Part shown: positions 39,201 to 48,504 of the stretch, piece by piece
Layout of the letters: each line of letters begins with the position of its first letter
Numbering within the stretch: position 1 is the first letter of the stretch
Source of the DNA: Paracyclopina nana
Taxonomy: Eukaryota > Arthropoda > Copepoda > Cyclopoida > Cyclopettidae
Length of the DNA: 64,000 nucleotides
Assembly: GCA_019096065.1 (NCBI GenBank)
Contig: JAGUCH010000003.1
Location: forward strand, 10,478,001 to 10,542,000
Reading direction: 5' to 3'
Program-made: the position numbers and the translations under genes
Notes under the pieces: generated by a model
Seen by the model: only the letters and a program-made list of their open reading frames with translations
What the model was told of the DNA's origin: nothing
Database searches by the model: none

Positions 39201-42164
39201 CACACCAGGAAGATCAAAGAAATATGAAAAGCCTGGCTTTTTTGGGTGAAAAAAAGTAGTACAAGCTTGACCTTTTTTTTTTGCAATGCCAAGGTCAATT
39301 TTAGATTATCATCATCTTCTCTTCTGGTTGTGCTAATTCCACTTCCAGTACAATTTAATAAGATGATGCTCTTTTGATTGCAACACATTTGAACCAGACA
39401 CTCAAATTGTTGGCATGGTGGCCTTTGCAAATGACCTCATAGTACATGCTACATTTTCCACACTTAAAGCACTAAATTGAACTGACATTTCAGCCAAATT
39501 GAAAGATTTTCACCTATCGGTGATGTGGCTTAAAATAGCAAGACCTTTCCATCATCAGGAGGTTTTTTCGTTTTACAAAAGATGACTTTTTTGCCAGGTC
39601 TTGCATAATTTTCCTTTACCTTCATTATTTCGCTGTCAAAATTTGTGGCATTGTGCGTTCCTTTCTTGAGTAACTGTATATAATACTTTTCAACTAGATG
39701 AACTCAGGCACGAAGAGAATAGCAGCAACACACACACACACATCCAAGTGATGATGTCACGGACCAGAACGAAGAATTTGACGGCCAAATTGTAGCACAG
39801 ACACTTAATTTAAAATGCCGTCGTTTTCTGCCAAAACAGCAGTCAGCTGAAAATTGAATCAGCTCGTAATTTGCCCCGATCCACAACATTGAATGGATTG
39901 CTCGGGGAAAATGATGGGAAATCGGAAACTAATGTGTGGCATTGGAAAACAGAATTATGAAATGCAATCAAGCATTCTGAATGGCTCATATGTCAGAAGG
40001 CAAGGAGGTTTGCTCTTGTTATGTCATGTCAAAGAAATGGCCTTAAACTTTGCGGCTCGTTGTTGACAACAAGTTGCGTGAGTGAGGCGCGCTCATCAGC
40101 TGTCACAACACACAAACAACTCGGCCAAGAATCAATGCAGCAATATTTGATCGTTTCGTGTCACTTTTAAGCTAATAGGAAGCAAAAGTGCGGTTTAAAA
40201 TGAATAATATGAAAAAGTCCAGTTTTGAAAAGTGCATTTTTGTTGGCGTTTTGCCATACGTAAAAAATTCAAAGCGCACGGACAAAATGTCAGACTGGGA
40301 CAAAAATGCTGAAGCATCCTCGCTAGACGGAAAGTTATGCAATATGGACTCCTTTTTTGAGCTTGAATTCAGCACTGGAAAATCCAGATTGCCTGCTGCA
40401 AAGGCCCGGAGTGGTCAAGGAGAAAGGCAAATGTATTCACTGACTGATACGATCCATTCTCAAGTTGACTTTTCGGCCGAGGAAATTCAGAAATCCGGGC
40501 AAGCATGCAGAAAACTCCTTGTAGCAAGTAAAGCACATCGAGCTACGTTATACGAAAGAGTTGCATTGCTGCAGGTTTTCCCTTATCTTATTCACAGTAG
40601 TCTTCCGCTCGGTTGGGCTAGGGAAACAGCTATGAGCATCTCAATAAAAATATGCTCCACAGTGGGAGTAATGTATATAAAATACATATTTTTTGGCCTG
40701 TGAAAATCTAGTAAAAAATAATTTTACTATAAATATCAATTGCACGATTTGGCATACACTTTTTATGGGCATGAAAAGCCTAGGGTGAAAATAATGCCTC
40801 GAGTTGTTTTCTAAGGATCTTTCTACTTTTGTGCTGCTTTTGCTAATACTATCAAAAGAGAGAAAGGAGCCATGGAACAGAGGATTAGGCCAAGTCAAGC
40901 AGACATTCCGCAAAATAAAGCCAACTTCTTCATCTTATGCTGAAAATTATTTTTATTTGGCCTAGAAGATTTTACCAGAAAATTGCCCCCCTTTGAAGCA
41001 TGAAGTAATCAGAGGTCATTTTTAGGCCTGTGATTGCTGTACTGCTACTGTAGCAAATGATGCTGTTGAATCTGACAGCTATAGCAAGGTAACGACAAGC
41101 AGCCAATTAATGCCTAACTTTCTTAAGCCTTAGCAGCCAGCTACTGTACTGGGAAGGCCCTTAATTAATTTGTAGAAGCTGCAAGCTTGCCTCACAACAT
41201 AGAAGCATTTATACACACTGGGCTGTGATGGCAAGAAAAGTGCAGAGTCCCTCAGTATAACATGGCTCAATCAAGTTATGGCCATCAAAATTGCAAAAGT
41301 CACCTTGGCAATCACAATAATTTGCAAGATAATGAGAGTGACCTTTTTACTACTACTGCAAGAATATGAGGACTTGGCATAATCCACGAATTGCTGTGTG
41401 GCGTTTAAAGGCCCATTTATATCACATCAGAGTGGCCTTGAATTGCATCATTTCTTTGGCATCACTCAACGTCAGCGTGGATTTGGCCAAGGTTTGACCC
41501 AATGTTTGGTATGCAAAGCAACACTCAAAATCAGCCACTACTTCTACATATACCAAACTTCCTTCTATAACAATCAATTTATAGAGCAAAATGGGAGAAG
41601 TGTGGTCATGCAATTGCATTAGGGCAATTCTCTCAGAGGACAAAAGAGTCCTTAGCACTCAATGAATATGTGGTGAGTGTGTGCATGCATGCAAATTAGG
41701 GCAAATGGGCAAAAAACGGTGAGATTTCTGGCTGTGCTACTAAGAAAGGTGAAATAGAAGAAAGCTTTTACAGTTTCTTCCCGTTGCATTTCTCATCTTC
41801 ATCTTCAACATATAAGAAGATAAGAGAGCCAAATGCAGTTCTCCAATTCAATACAAGTTTTGTCATTTATATAGTATGCATTTTTTTGTTTCTTGCATGA
41901 AAATGAGGGGAGCTGTCATCAGTGAATGAAATTAATCTGAATTCAGATAATATATCATATAGAGTAAATTAAGATGATGTGCCCAAAAAAGCTACACATG
42001 GGCAGTTGCATTTGGCAGTTGTTTTATTATTGCTCCATTATATCAATTTAAAAGTTTCTCAAAAATCGCAGAAAAATCAGTAAATTCGGAAATTTCAGCT
42101 TACCTTCAACAGTGTGATGCTGCAGGAGGGCAAAAATGAGGAATTTCCAAAACTGAGTCCACAT
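3101..42164 (-). CDS. Nine-Ig-domain transmembrane adhesion receptor (nephrin/SYG-2/Sidestep-type), 25 coding exons
   Basis: Exons (complement): 42104-42164, 12381-12713, 11729-11893, 11508-11669, 11208-11374, 10975-11004, 10540-10690, 10371-10482, 9786-9970, 9345-9677, 8727-8993, 8536-8615, 8187-8478, 7870-8124, 7023-7421, 6866-6899, 6519-6572, 6378-6434, 6026-6261, 5552-5848, 5367-5468, 5155-5270, 4397-5035, 3315-3752, 3101-3268. Each junction has GT-AG ends, phases match across all 24 introns, and the total is 5,133 nt (1,710 aa). Order: signal peptide, nine Ig domains (about residues 21-950), no fibronectin III domain seen, transmembrane helix about 963-989, tail 990-1710. IgSF receptors of this shape sit at the plasma membrane and act in cell recognition, often axon guidance or synapse choice. 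Domain content is clear; precise orthology is not. Exons 16-19 are the least certain. Confidence 0.85.
3269..3314 (-). other. 46-nt intron near the C-terminus
   Basis: GTGGGC donor and TTTTGCAG acceptor, phase 0. Shorter than any other intron in the gene. Retention adds seven residues and a stop, removing the tyrosine-rich end. Confidence 0.6.
3315..3752 (-). CDS. Exon 24: His/Asn/Ser-rich tail exon
   Basis: 146 codons, starts GLTVSAVTPLDP after TTTCAG. Asn/His-rich in its second half. It ends at AAT before GTGGGC; if that donor is ignored, the frame stops 8 codons later at 3291. Confidence 0.75.
3841..4229. mobile_element. Tc1/mariner-like MITE in intron 23
   Basis: Terminal inverted repeats of about 40 bp with about 6 mismatches (start CAGTCTGTCCGTTCAAAATT), each flanked by TA (3839-3840 and 4230-4231). 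389 bp, no coding capacity. TA duplication and CAGT ends fit the Tc1/mariner superfamily. Confidence 0.82.
4397..5035 (-). CDS. Exon 23: long Ser-rich tail exon
   Basis: 213 codons, phase 0 both ends. Contains SSGYGSTRSQ, a basic patch (FGSLRRRGRS), QYASLR and an acidic run (SEADDEA). Its composition suggests a disordered, phosphorylated adaptor-binding segment. Confidence 0.85.
5155..5848 (-). CDS. Exons 20-22: middle tail, including YENLPFHG
   Basis: 5552-5848, 5367-5468 and 5155-5270, phases 1, 1 and 0. The second is Ala/Thr-rich and basic at its end. The third encodes SPDSGYPGDNGFYENLPFHG. YENL fits both a tyrosine endocytosis motif (YxxPhi) and a pYxN SH2-binding site; function is inferred. 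Confidence 0.8.
6026..6899 (-). CDS. Exons 16-19: membrane-proximal tail, small exons
   Basis: 6866-6899 (34 nt), 6519-6572 (54 nt), 6378-6434 (57 nt) and 6026-6261 (236 nt). The 34-nt exon shifts the phase from 1 to 2, which the next three need, so the set supports itself. Exon 18 has a second possible donor at 6360 (adds 18 nt, in frame). The exon 19 acceptor at 6261 is chosen for the TACTAAT-like branch site about 20 nt upstream, but an in-phase AG lies further in. The encoded tail is Gln/His-rich with several tyrosines. Confidence 0.6.
7023..7421 (-). CDS. Exon 15: Ig domain 9 and transmembrane helix
   Basis: Ig domain 9 (MLTCEAKANP, FAWSKA, GTYFCLANNS) has an outer Cys pair (PECG and VPCE). 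It runs straight into a 27-residue hydrophobic helix (NIIIIVAVIAACVVAILIV and on to VILIC), stopped by the basic RRRK. No fibronectin domain separates Ig9 from the membrane, unlike nephrin/Sns. Confidence 0.92.
7467..7850. mobile_element. Foldback/MITE-like inverted repeat in intron 14
   Basis: Ends match as GCGCGTTCTCATATTCA and its complement. Further in, a long imperfect inverted pair includes AAGCAAGGCTCTTTGGAAG. 384 bp, almost filling the 448-nt intron, with its right end 20 bp from the exon 14 donor. No clear target duplication. Superfamily unknown. Confidence 0.7.
7870..8124 (-). CDS. Exon 14: Ig domain 8
   Basis: Whole domain with EKILCTAEAYP, YVWRFNN and AGEYTCVAENRHG. Symmetric phase 1. 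The next intron holds an inverted-repeat insertion at 7467-7850. Confidence 0.88.
8187..8615 (-). CDS. Exons 12-13: Ig domain 7
   Basis: 8536-8615 ends with the first Cys (FSLDCQ, phase 0). 8187-8478 continues VECSPLCKIIWLKDG and ends past the second Cys (NANYTCQSKS). Extra cysteines next to the first one suggest a second local disulfide. Confidence 0.87.
8727..8993 (-). CDS. Exon 11: Ig domain 6
   Basis: Whole Ig domain: ITLTCSVDEVG, FIWKRGG and ANISCVAENEVG. Phase 1 at both ends, so it could be skipped without frame loss. Confidence 0.88.
9345..9677 (-). CDS. Exon 10: Ig domain 5
   Basis: Single-exon Ig domain with VTLFCDLV, RVNWYMDG, LLKELPDC, LCDIDPSKLLL and GNYSCEAANEAG. The additional Cys pair in the ELPDC to LCDID loop is a family signature I recognise from invertebrate nephrin/Sidestep-like proteins. 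Symmetric phase 1. Confidence 0.9.
9786..10482 (-). CDS. Exons 8-9: Ig domain 4
   Basis: 10371-10482 has the first Cys (VMIYCTYEA) and ends within the core Trp codon. 9786-9970 completes the Trp (WYRNGQLL) and has the second Cys in DAGLYTCVLEN. The phase-2 split inside the Trp codon is strong support for the join. Confidence 0.88.
10540..11374 (-). CDS. Exons 5-7: Ig domain 3, with a 30-nt micro-exon
   Basis: 11208-11374 holds the first Cys and Trp (VSLLCRTQG, VITWFNGS). The micro-exon 10975-11004 encodes KLPVEFTIKQ and is flanked by TTGCAG and GTATAT, in phase 0 both sides. 10540-10690 holds the second Cys (ESITCEANN). The micro-exon supplies the beta strand expected between the NGS loop and the RISF strand. 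Confidence 0.8.
11508..11893 (-). CDS. Exons 3-4: Ig domain 2
   Basis: 11729-11893 carries the first Cys and Trp (LRLVCESGG, VTWYNGS); 11508-11669 carries the second Cys (SQFSCQAENEA). They are split by a short intron in phase 1. N-glycosylation sequons are visible (NGS, NVS). Confidence 0.85.
12381..12713 (-). CDS. Exon 2: Ig domain 1 (V-type)
   Basis: Encodes one whole Ig domain: first Cys in TVNLPCLINQ, core Trp in IKWYKE, then the DEGEYKCEIT motif with the second Cys. Extra cysteines (QAECGDF and KDCPVV) could form a second disulfide. Phase 1 at both ends, the usual Ig module arrangement. Confidence 0.88.
17494..17505 (+). promoter_or_regulatory. CTCF-like motif
   Basis: GCGCTAGATGGC matches 10 of 12 positions of the CTCF core CCASYAGRKGGC. 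A single partial match; low confidence. Confidence 0.22.
19022..19037 (-). promoter_or_regulatory. Perfect CTCF core match
   Basis: The minus strand reads TCGCCACCAGGGGGCC. The 12-mer CCACCAGGGGGC fits CCASYAGRKGGC at every position. CTCF is conserved in arthropods, so a boundary or looping role in this long intron is possible. Confidence 0.4.
20810..20822. repeat. Left terminal inverted repeat
   Basis: GATCCCCACTACC, exact inverse of 28481-28493. CACTACC begins at 20816. Confidence 0.85.
20983..21006. promoter_or_regulatory. Subterminal palindrome, candidate transposase-binding site
   Basis: TTCTCGCAAGA, two bases, then its exact complement. The half-site TCTCGCAAGA recurs between the two genes (24826-24835; 25046-25054 in part) and near the right end (28372-28381, inverted). 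Repeated subterminal motifs are typical of CACTA-type transposase binding. Confidence 0.55.
21250..24690 (-). CDS. Transposon-borne protein of unknown function, nine exons
   Basis: Exons (complement): 24450-24690, 23308-24389, 23070-23243, 22812-23009, 22602-22741, 21987-22545, 21668-21925, 21504-21608, 21250-21408; 2,916 nt, 971 aa. All junctions are GT-AG with matching phases. I do not recognise the family. Residues 1-160 look globular (CLDEEPVFSFLPVDITVNDG; MDEDELIRSWANIRHEWFEK). About 195-310 is a low-complexity array of SRAPSE-like units, followed by a Pro/Gln/Ser linker. Residues 442-560 are charged and helical (LKKKLDNKFQHVH). About 566-800 is again globular (APYLRKMPLANMNVTMAKSI). The end is acidic with basic, NLS-like KR clusters (SRKRNAS, QAKRARKN). 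Divergent from the transposase across 465 bp, so an accessory transposition or DNA-binding role is a guess. Confidence 0.8.
23740..24040 (-). repeat. SRAPSE tandem repeat inside the unknown gene
   Basis: Variants of a coding unit centred on Ser-Arg-Ala-Pro-Ser-Glu. Several 21-bp units around 23,880-23,940 are nearly identical at the DNA level, indicating recent slippage. Ser/Pro/Arg/Glu composition suggests a disordered region. Confidence 0.8.
24691..25155. promoter_or_regulatory. Divergent promoter region of the transposon genes
   Basis: 465 bp between the two start codons, head to head. Holds two copies or near-copies of the CTCGCAAG half-site also found at the element ends, so the transposase might regulate its own expression. 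No TATA box is obvious. Confidence 0.5.
25156..27905 (+). CDS. CACTA-like DDE transposase, two exons
   Basis: Exons 25156-25316 and 25376-27905, 2,691 nt, 896 aa, with a 59-nt intron (GTGAGT, CACAG) in phase 2. The start is the ATG of MPPKKRPRSHW, giving a basic N-terminus. Residues about 90-270 are acidic and probably disordered. Motifs of the animal transposase family follow in order: FYMDGVPLS (Asp433), FIGDAPVR (Asp498), KGHAGTYSCERC (Cys517 and Cys520, zinc-type), YEPMHNLSGVIK (His595) and STLMFEGNF (Glu760). Asp433, Asp498 and Glu760 are my candidates for the RNase H-fold triad. The frame is intact, so it may be active or recently so. It lies in the host receptor's intron on the opposite strand. 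Confidence 0.85.
28481..28493. repeat. Right terminal inverted repeat
   Basis: GGTAGTGGGGATC, exact inverse of the left end, preceded by a 14-bp poly-A run. Confidence 0.85.
28712..28729. repeat. (CG)9 dinucleotide tract
   Basis: Eighteen alternating C/G bases, able in principle to adopt Z-DNA. Striking in an AT-rich intron that shows no strong CpG loss. Confidence 0.85.
28974..29600. mobile_element. Transib-like MITE with CACAGTG ends
   Basis: Inverted ends of about 37 bp, starting CACAGTGGGGTCATC and sharing AAGTGGCGTT further in. 627 bp, non-coding. CACAGTG is the Transib-type terminus. The 5-bp flanks (CCTAC and AGCTA) do not match, so a target duplication is not shown. Confidence 0.7.
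30396..30419. repeat. (AGC)8 trinucleotide repeat
   Basis: Eight uninterrupted AGC units in intron 1. Non-coding here; useful as a polymorphic marker. Confidence 0.9.
35335..35440. repeat. Paired ATC/GAT microsatellites
   Basis: A CATCAT tract near 35,335-35,350 and a GATGAT tract near 35,420-35,438 are complementary and could pair as a hairpin. No other function is apparent. Confidence 0.6.
42104..42164 (-). CDS. Exon 1: start codon and signal peptide of the Ig receptor
   Basis: ATG at 42164 opens a 20-codon hydrophobic stretch (MWTQFWKFLIFALLQHHTVE) ending in a phase-1 GTAAGC donor. The first Ig exon, 29 kb away, has a phase-1 acceptor, and the split codon gives Gly. The link rests on phase, strand and the lack of any other leader nearer the Ig1 exon. 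An extra small exon in between cannot be excluded. Confidence 0.7.
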
Positions 42165-42289
42165 TTTTCCTTTTTCGTGGCTTAATTCACTCCCTGCATT
42201 GGCATGGTTATTATATGCACTCAGTTCGTCTCACATAATTTCACAGCTGTTTTCTGTGCACTCTCTGTTTTGATCAAGAGCTCGATTTT

Positions 42290-42295
42290 GACTGA
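42290..42295 (-). promoter_or_regulatory. Candidate initiator (TCAGTC) for the Ig receptor
   Basis: TCAGTC on the minus strand matches the arthropod Inr consensus about 130 nt 5' of the start codon. Just upstream (about 42,300-42,400) is a CpG-rich patch that stands out from the AT-rich surroundings, as at a promoter. No TATA box is evident and the DPE position is only a partial match. Confidence 0.35.
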
Positions 42296-42299
42296 GACT

Positions 42300-45200
42300 G
42301 CGAAGACTCCGAAGAAGAAGAAGAAGACGCGCTCGCTTATTCTTGCGCGAGGCAACGGCGAACGAGGATTCGCGCGAGACTCCACCGTGCGCATACACAG
42401 CCAAATATCTGATGAGATAATATGCCATTATCAATTACCTGCAATGTTTTATCATCAGCAAAAAAGCATCATCAGCTTAATTATGAGACCAGCCCCCATT
42501 TTGATCAGCTTTCTCCATTTAATTTACTCTATTCAATCCCATTCTTGTCATATAATCATATTAATTAATTTAAATGTGGAAAATGCATTTTTTAAAGGCT
42601 GTATATTTTGAGAGGGATTTAGTAATCAGGGGGGAATATATATCGGAAATCCACTAGGTATTTGCATGGTGCTTGGAAAACTTATGAGGTGTAACACATG
42701 CAGTGTAAAAGTTTACGGTTCTCCTAAAATTCAGCATTTTGTCACAATCCACTGCAGCTAAATTGGCTTGCTCTACACTTGGTGAAGGTTTTCAATTAAT
42801 GGTAGCAGAGAAAGTGATGATGGTCCAATCCGCGTGGCAAAACCAGCCATAAAAAGAAGCTAACCACTTCATTTCAATTTCAGCCTTATGCATATGTATA
42901 ATTCAATCAGATGCAAAACCTGGTTCGAATCTTGGTATGCTATACTTGCTAATTTATCTGGATTTTGGGACTTGGTGTAGAGATAAAGGAGCCATATCAG
43001 CTTAGTGCATCCTTTATTATACAATGCACACTGGGCTAATTTTGCTAGTAAAAATCCAACGTAAGCTTCAACAAGTGACCTACTGGTATTTTTTGCCTTT
43101 TCCTAGCTGTGCAATAGAATATAGGTTTTTTTCAATTGAAGGCTTTCTCTCACAGTGAGCTCAGAGTGCAATTTGACTATCTCAATATAGAAAGCAGTCT
43201 CAATTCCCTTTGCAGTCAGATTTCGGGTTCAATTCAGAGATCCGTTTATTCTGCATATAGTGGTAGTAAAACACGCCCTTTCACCCACCAAAAACTCATC
43301 GTGAATCTTGCGGAAATTCAATTCAGTTTATGTCACCATTGGAAATTAAAAAAGGCTATTTTTATAAACACTCTCATCAAAGAGAAGTGATGAATGCAAT
43401 TTTAAGCTTTCTCCAAAGAAATGCATGTGTATGCCCTTTAAAAAAAGCTGCTATACAGTATTTTTAGTCACTTGACAAATATTTTGCAACTGAAAGAGGA
43501 CGAAAACAGCCTCGTTTTTTCCAAGCCTTGATTTTGCTGCTCTTCTAACCCAATGTTCTGAGCAGCACAGCAATGGCTCGTAAAAAGCTGATGCTACAAC
43601 GTTGTACTACATTCACATTGTGGCTTTTTAGGTATTAAAACCCAGCTGAGGAGCAGAATTTAATTAGAAGCAAAAAAGGGAAATGGCATAGATAAGAATA
43701 CTTCATGCCAACTTTTTTAACACAATTCTCAAAGGGGAAGAGGAAAATGCTTTTTTTTCAAATACTTCTACAAAGCCCTCATTGTGTCTGCAATGGATAA
43801 ATATTAATGTTAGCACCCCCATGTCTTCTTCATGCTAAGTCTAAGAAAACTTTTAGCCCTAAACAGATTTTCCCATTTCGTCTGAAAAACCAGAATGACA
43901 GAAGAGCTTTCTGTACTTAGTGGAAGAATGTCCCTTGGGAATCGTAAGAGAGATGCAAATGTTCCTGTTGTTGCTCTTGCAAAGCTACCCCATTTTTGCC
44001 TTAAAGTACTTCTACAATGTAAAGCAGTGAACATTTGGTTTGATTCTCAGGCCTCAAGAAGGGGTGGAAAAATTCAAAAAATCCTCTCATTTTTTATTTT
44101 TTTAGTTAGGGAAAGAAATTGGGATTTCGAGGTAGCTTTTGAGGATGTCAACATATTTGGCAAGAAAAAGGAATGTATTTAGTCTTCAGCTCTGCTATAA
44201 ATGGGGGTGAGGAACAAAGGTGCTCGTTTGTCATCTCTTGTTGTAGCAATTCAGGAGATGACAGGAATCTGACATGATCAACAACCCCCCCCTTTTTTCA
44301 GCAACTCAAACTCTGAGAGCTGTGATTGGGGCAGCTTTTGTTTCAACTGTTCCCCCTCTGGCCATCAGATCAACATCATCAGATCTTTGAAATGGACAAG
44401 GCAGCCATAACTCAAACTACACCCAACTATATTTATGCTACAAGGTGCAAATGTCTCCATTACTCTCATTTTCCACAATGTAATACTTATTAAAAAATTT
44501 TTTTGTTCTTTTCACATTACATGGGCAAATGTAGAAAGTAAAGTGATGTCAAGAGTTGACTTATTGTGAACTTTAAAAGTTTTTGTTTTCCCACAGTGCA
44601 CAGCATACTATATACAAGCAAGCTAGTTAATAATAGAAGCCAATTGAAAATAAAGGCAGGAGTGAAAATGGAAGCTAGGTTCTTAGTTGTCCAAATAAAG
44701 CACATATTGGAATTTGTGAAGCAGATACTCAACGCATGTCAATCTACGCTTCGGCTTTGAGTCAAGTAGATGACCACAACTTGTAAGCTTGTAAATCTCA
44801 CCCAGTTTTGCCAGCACAGATCTCCAGGAAAAAAAACACTGCGGGTAAAAAATAGCTAAACTAGAGGTGTAATGGTGGTGCTTTGGAAATATTTCATGTC
44901 GTGTATTTCCTCAAGGAAAGGTGGAGCAATTTGGATTTTATCACAAATGAAGGTTAAAAAGGGTGGGAACAAGAAACACATATTTTGCGGAGATATTAAA
45001 AAAGCCTGACCTGGCAAAGAGTGGACCACACACACTGATTTTTCAGCTGCCAAATGAGGAAAATTATGCCTTGTTATGCTGGAATATGGCTGAGCTACAT
45101 CTTCAGATTTTAGCCCAGAAATTCAGGCCTTAGAATAGATCCAGGCTAGCAGCATCAGATTGAAATGGATATACACCATGGTATGTATGCAAATCAAGTT

Positions 45201-47891
45201 TGGCTTGTGTGCTATACATATAAAGAAAGACACGAAGAGCAAACAAAAGCCATTTCGAAGCCCATCTTTCATATCTGTCCAAATTGTTCATGTTTCCCTA
45301 GCAGCTTTCTTCAGAATTTCTCATATATTACAAAATGGCATGTTCATCTACACATCTAGATCTTGACTATTTTCAATTTTTCTTAGTGCTAATCATGTTT
45401 AAACAGCTGAGGTAAGATTTGAATAGGAGGGAACCGAGTGCAAATTATCACGCCCGAACGAAGTGAGAGCTGGTATGAAATTCCTGATTCTGGTTTATCA
45501 AGAAATATTAAAAATACAGAAGCTGAGAGTCACCAAAGTGATCCATGTAAAAAAGCCATAGTCAAAACAAGGAATAGATGAGCATCACATCAATGCCCAA
45601 AAGTGAGTACACAGATAGTATAATAGTAAAAATGGCTGCGAAACTGTAGATGTGGGCGGCATCCAAGGAGACAAATCCGTCTTGTTGTCTACCGGAGCTA
45701 AGACACATTTTACAAGCTTGGCTACTAACACACCTCCAGTCCTGAAGAAGCTCTCTTCCCTTGGCTTGGCTCCTTGTCCAAGTGATAGATACTTTCTTAG
45801 ATGGTTGACACGTGCACATTTGGTTCAGACGCAGAACAAAAACTCATTAGAGCCTCCTTCTCTTTAGCTGTAGGGACACCTTGTAAACCTAATATACCAC
45901 GATGAGGGTGAGGGGAAATCAAAAAAAGCAGCTAAATTGCATTTATCTGGGAAAATTGCCAACAGATTGCTTATAATTGATTGATCAATCGCATACATCA
46001 CTTTTTAAGCCCTGTTCTGAATAGAGAATACTTATGTGGATTTTGGCTGTTTTTAGCAGTTTATGGTGTTGTCAGTGAGGCGCAGAAATTATATAGTGTG
46101 GTTTTCTGGGTCTTTTCCTCAAATATGCTGAAAACATCATTAGAAAAGGTTGATTGGCTGTTGTCAGCTTGATGATCAAAAGATGCATTATGGCAGATCT
46201 ACAAGAAGAATCAGGACATGGCAAAGCCACTCCCAATTAAATGAGTTTTTCATCTCCACTTCCTTTTGCCATAAAAAAAGCATGAAGACGACAACGCTTG
46301 CTCGTCATTACATAAAAATCACTGCATACAGCAAAACGAACGATTTTTGATGATAATTTGCGATAAGCTGAAAAGCAGACCATTTCCTGCACTTATAAAT
46401 CATCAAAGTGTTTTTGGTTCACCCTCAGGAAAAACTGAGAGGATAATTGGCTAGCGCCCATTTTTTTTATCTGATTGCAGCCAAGTAACTTTATTTGCTT
46501 TGCACAGCAAAGAAAAAGATGTAAAAATGGCTTTGTGGTTATGGTTTTATTATCAGAGATCAAATCTAGAGAATCTGGCATCAGCAGATGCGTTCGTGTT
46601 TGGAAGACATTTTCATTGGCGTTTTAATGGGCTGGCAGAAGCTGCAGTGAAATTCGAAATTTTTAAGACCAATTGAAAAGGATAAAAATACTTTGTACTT
46701 ATCCAAGAAAATGCTTTTGATCCACTTTTCATGCATTTTAGCCATATTTTTTCTTGCGTATTTTAGAAACCTTATGAATGACTCATAACTATTTGTCTGT
46801 CAACAAAAAGTAAAAATGCCAGAAATGCGTCACAATGATTTTGATCGGTTGAAGATTAACCTCATTTTTTCTAGATTTTGTCAGAATACATAACAGCCAA
46901 AACAGTATTTGGTATTGGAAATTACAAGTGATCATGCAACTTCTTGCTTGGACCATTAAAAAAGTATGTTGACAATTTTCATTGCCTGGCAGCAAAACTA
47001 ATGATCTTTTCTTACTTACTACTCAAAAAAGTGCTTCATCCTCAGTAATCAAAAAGAAAAGCAGGTAACTGTTCAAAGATTGGAAAACTTGCTGTATTAT
47101 TTTTGATGCATGTAACAAAAATCAAGTCTTACATTAACCAGGAGCCTCAAACGTAAACATGCATTAATTACATGGCTAGTGAGCCTAAATGAACATTTTT
47201 AGCCCTACAAATGATGGAGATTTATCGTTGCATGATTTAGCCAAAGATTCATTAATCTCTGAAAAAGCAAACAAAAAAAACATGGTCAAAAATTCACATA
47301 AGCATTGAGATGTTGTGAAAAATTGTCTTGTAGCAAAAATTAAATAACTTGAGAATTCAAGATGAGGGGTTAAAAGATCAATTATTGGTTGCATTAATCA
47401 ACTCTGAAACAGGTCAAAGGCCAGCTCACAATTTATTTGGGAAAAAGTGCAAACACAGATATTATGATAAAGCTGTTTGTGGTTTTGGTGGTCTTTACTT
47501 GACTGACAAATTACATCAGGCACAGCTCTAAAAATTACCAATAAAGGCAAGAAAGATAATAATTCTCAGCTTATTAAAAATGATTATATATAAATATCGA
47601 ATTTGGTCATATTCTAGATTTCTGGACGTCACATTCCAATCACTGCTCAAAATCTCACCTTTCTACCACCAATTTCTTCTTGCACAGTTTGCTAGTGAGC
47701 ATCTTGATTCAAACATAAAAATTATTAATACCATTTTAGGGCATTAAGTTCTTTGAAGTAAGCTTGACATTTCCTCTCTTTTAATGGGCCTGGGCGAAGC
47801 TGTCAACCAGCAAGCTTTGCTTTTTCTTGACTTGTGTTCCTAACTTTGTCCGTGAACATGGAATTTCAAGATGTCACGTAGATCAAGCTGA
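42300..47891. other. Upstream region of the Ig receptor, no gene seen
   Basis: AT-rich DNA up to the retrotransposon. It would contain the receptor's upstream regulatory DNA. I see no supportable coding sequence, RNA gene or inverted-repeat element. Confidence 0.55.
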
Positions 47892-47895
47892 GAGC

Positions 47896-48094
47896 TGTAG
47901 GAGGTTCGCATAGACCCCCCGAGGGTGACACGCGCGCCCGCGGGTAGCGATGGAAGAACTTGCTACTAGAAACTAGTCGAGGTGTTTACTCGAGTGCGTC
48001 CGTTTATTAACTGATTCTGTACAATTAGCTTCACCGGGACGTCGCGCCCGCTGCGCGTCTGCGAGCACGCCCGTCTACCCGTGTTCCTGCTACA
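47896..48094 (-). repeat. 3' LTR (199 bp)
   Basis: Begins TGTAG and ends CTACA, a 5-bp perfect inverted end. Identical by eye to 58115-58313. Confidence 0.93.
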
Positions 48095-48107
48095 ACTTCC
48101 CCCTACT
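48095..48107 (-). other. Polypurine tract
   Basis: The minus strand reads AGTAGGGGGAAGT directly before the 3' LTR, the expected plus-strand primer of reverse transcription. Confidence 0.75.
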
Positions 48108-48504
48108 GAAGGGTTGTCGTGTCCTCACGACGGGGGCCTACGATCCTTGCCTTGGCGTAGCAGGCCACCAGGGAGGCTGGGGGTGCTCCCGCAGTCTCGA
48201 CTTCGGGGAATGGTTTTAAAGGCGTCGATGCACGAAGGCACCATGGCTGCAGGCAGGACCGTCATGAGATAATGGTGCATCGACTTGCTCTGTCGAGCCA
48301 GCACGTCCACTTGGGCTGGCTTGTAGGTTCTTGTAGCCCTAATTGTGTTCCTGGAACAGGGTCTCGCACAGTCGTTGGAGAAGGCCTTGGGGGATGTCCG
48401 GTGCGGCGTCGTCAGCCTCCCCGTCTCCCGCTGAGCCGGCGGCGGCCGTAGCATACTTGGGCGGTGCATCCTCATCCTCACCATCGTCATTGGAGCTGCC
48501 CAAG

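Larger units (their letters stand above)
28494..42103 (-). other. Intron 1, part 5' of the DNA transposon
   Basis: Contains a Transib-like MITE (28974-29600), microsatellites near 28,712, 30,396, 35,335-35,440 and 39,729, and otherwise AT-rich DNA. Open frames up to 171 codons occur but lack recognisable domains or splice context. Confidence 0.6.

Noticed and set aside
40188..40703. 171-codon open frame on the plus strand in intron 1
   Set aside because: Frames of this length are expected by chance in 64 kb, and no domain, promoter or splice context supports it.
42921..42935. GGTTCGAATC resembling a tRNA B box
   Set aside because: No A box, acceptor stem or cloverleaf around it.
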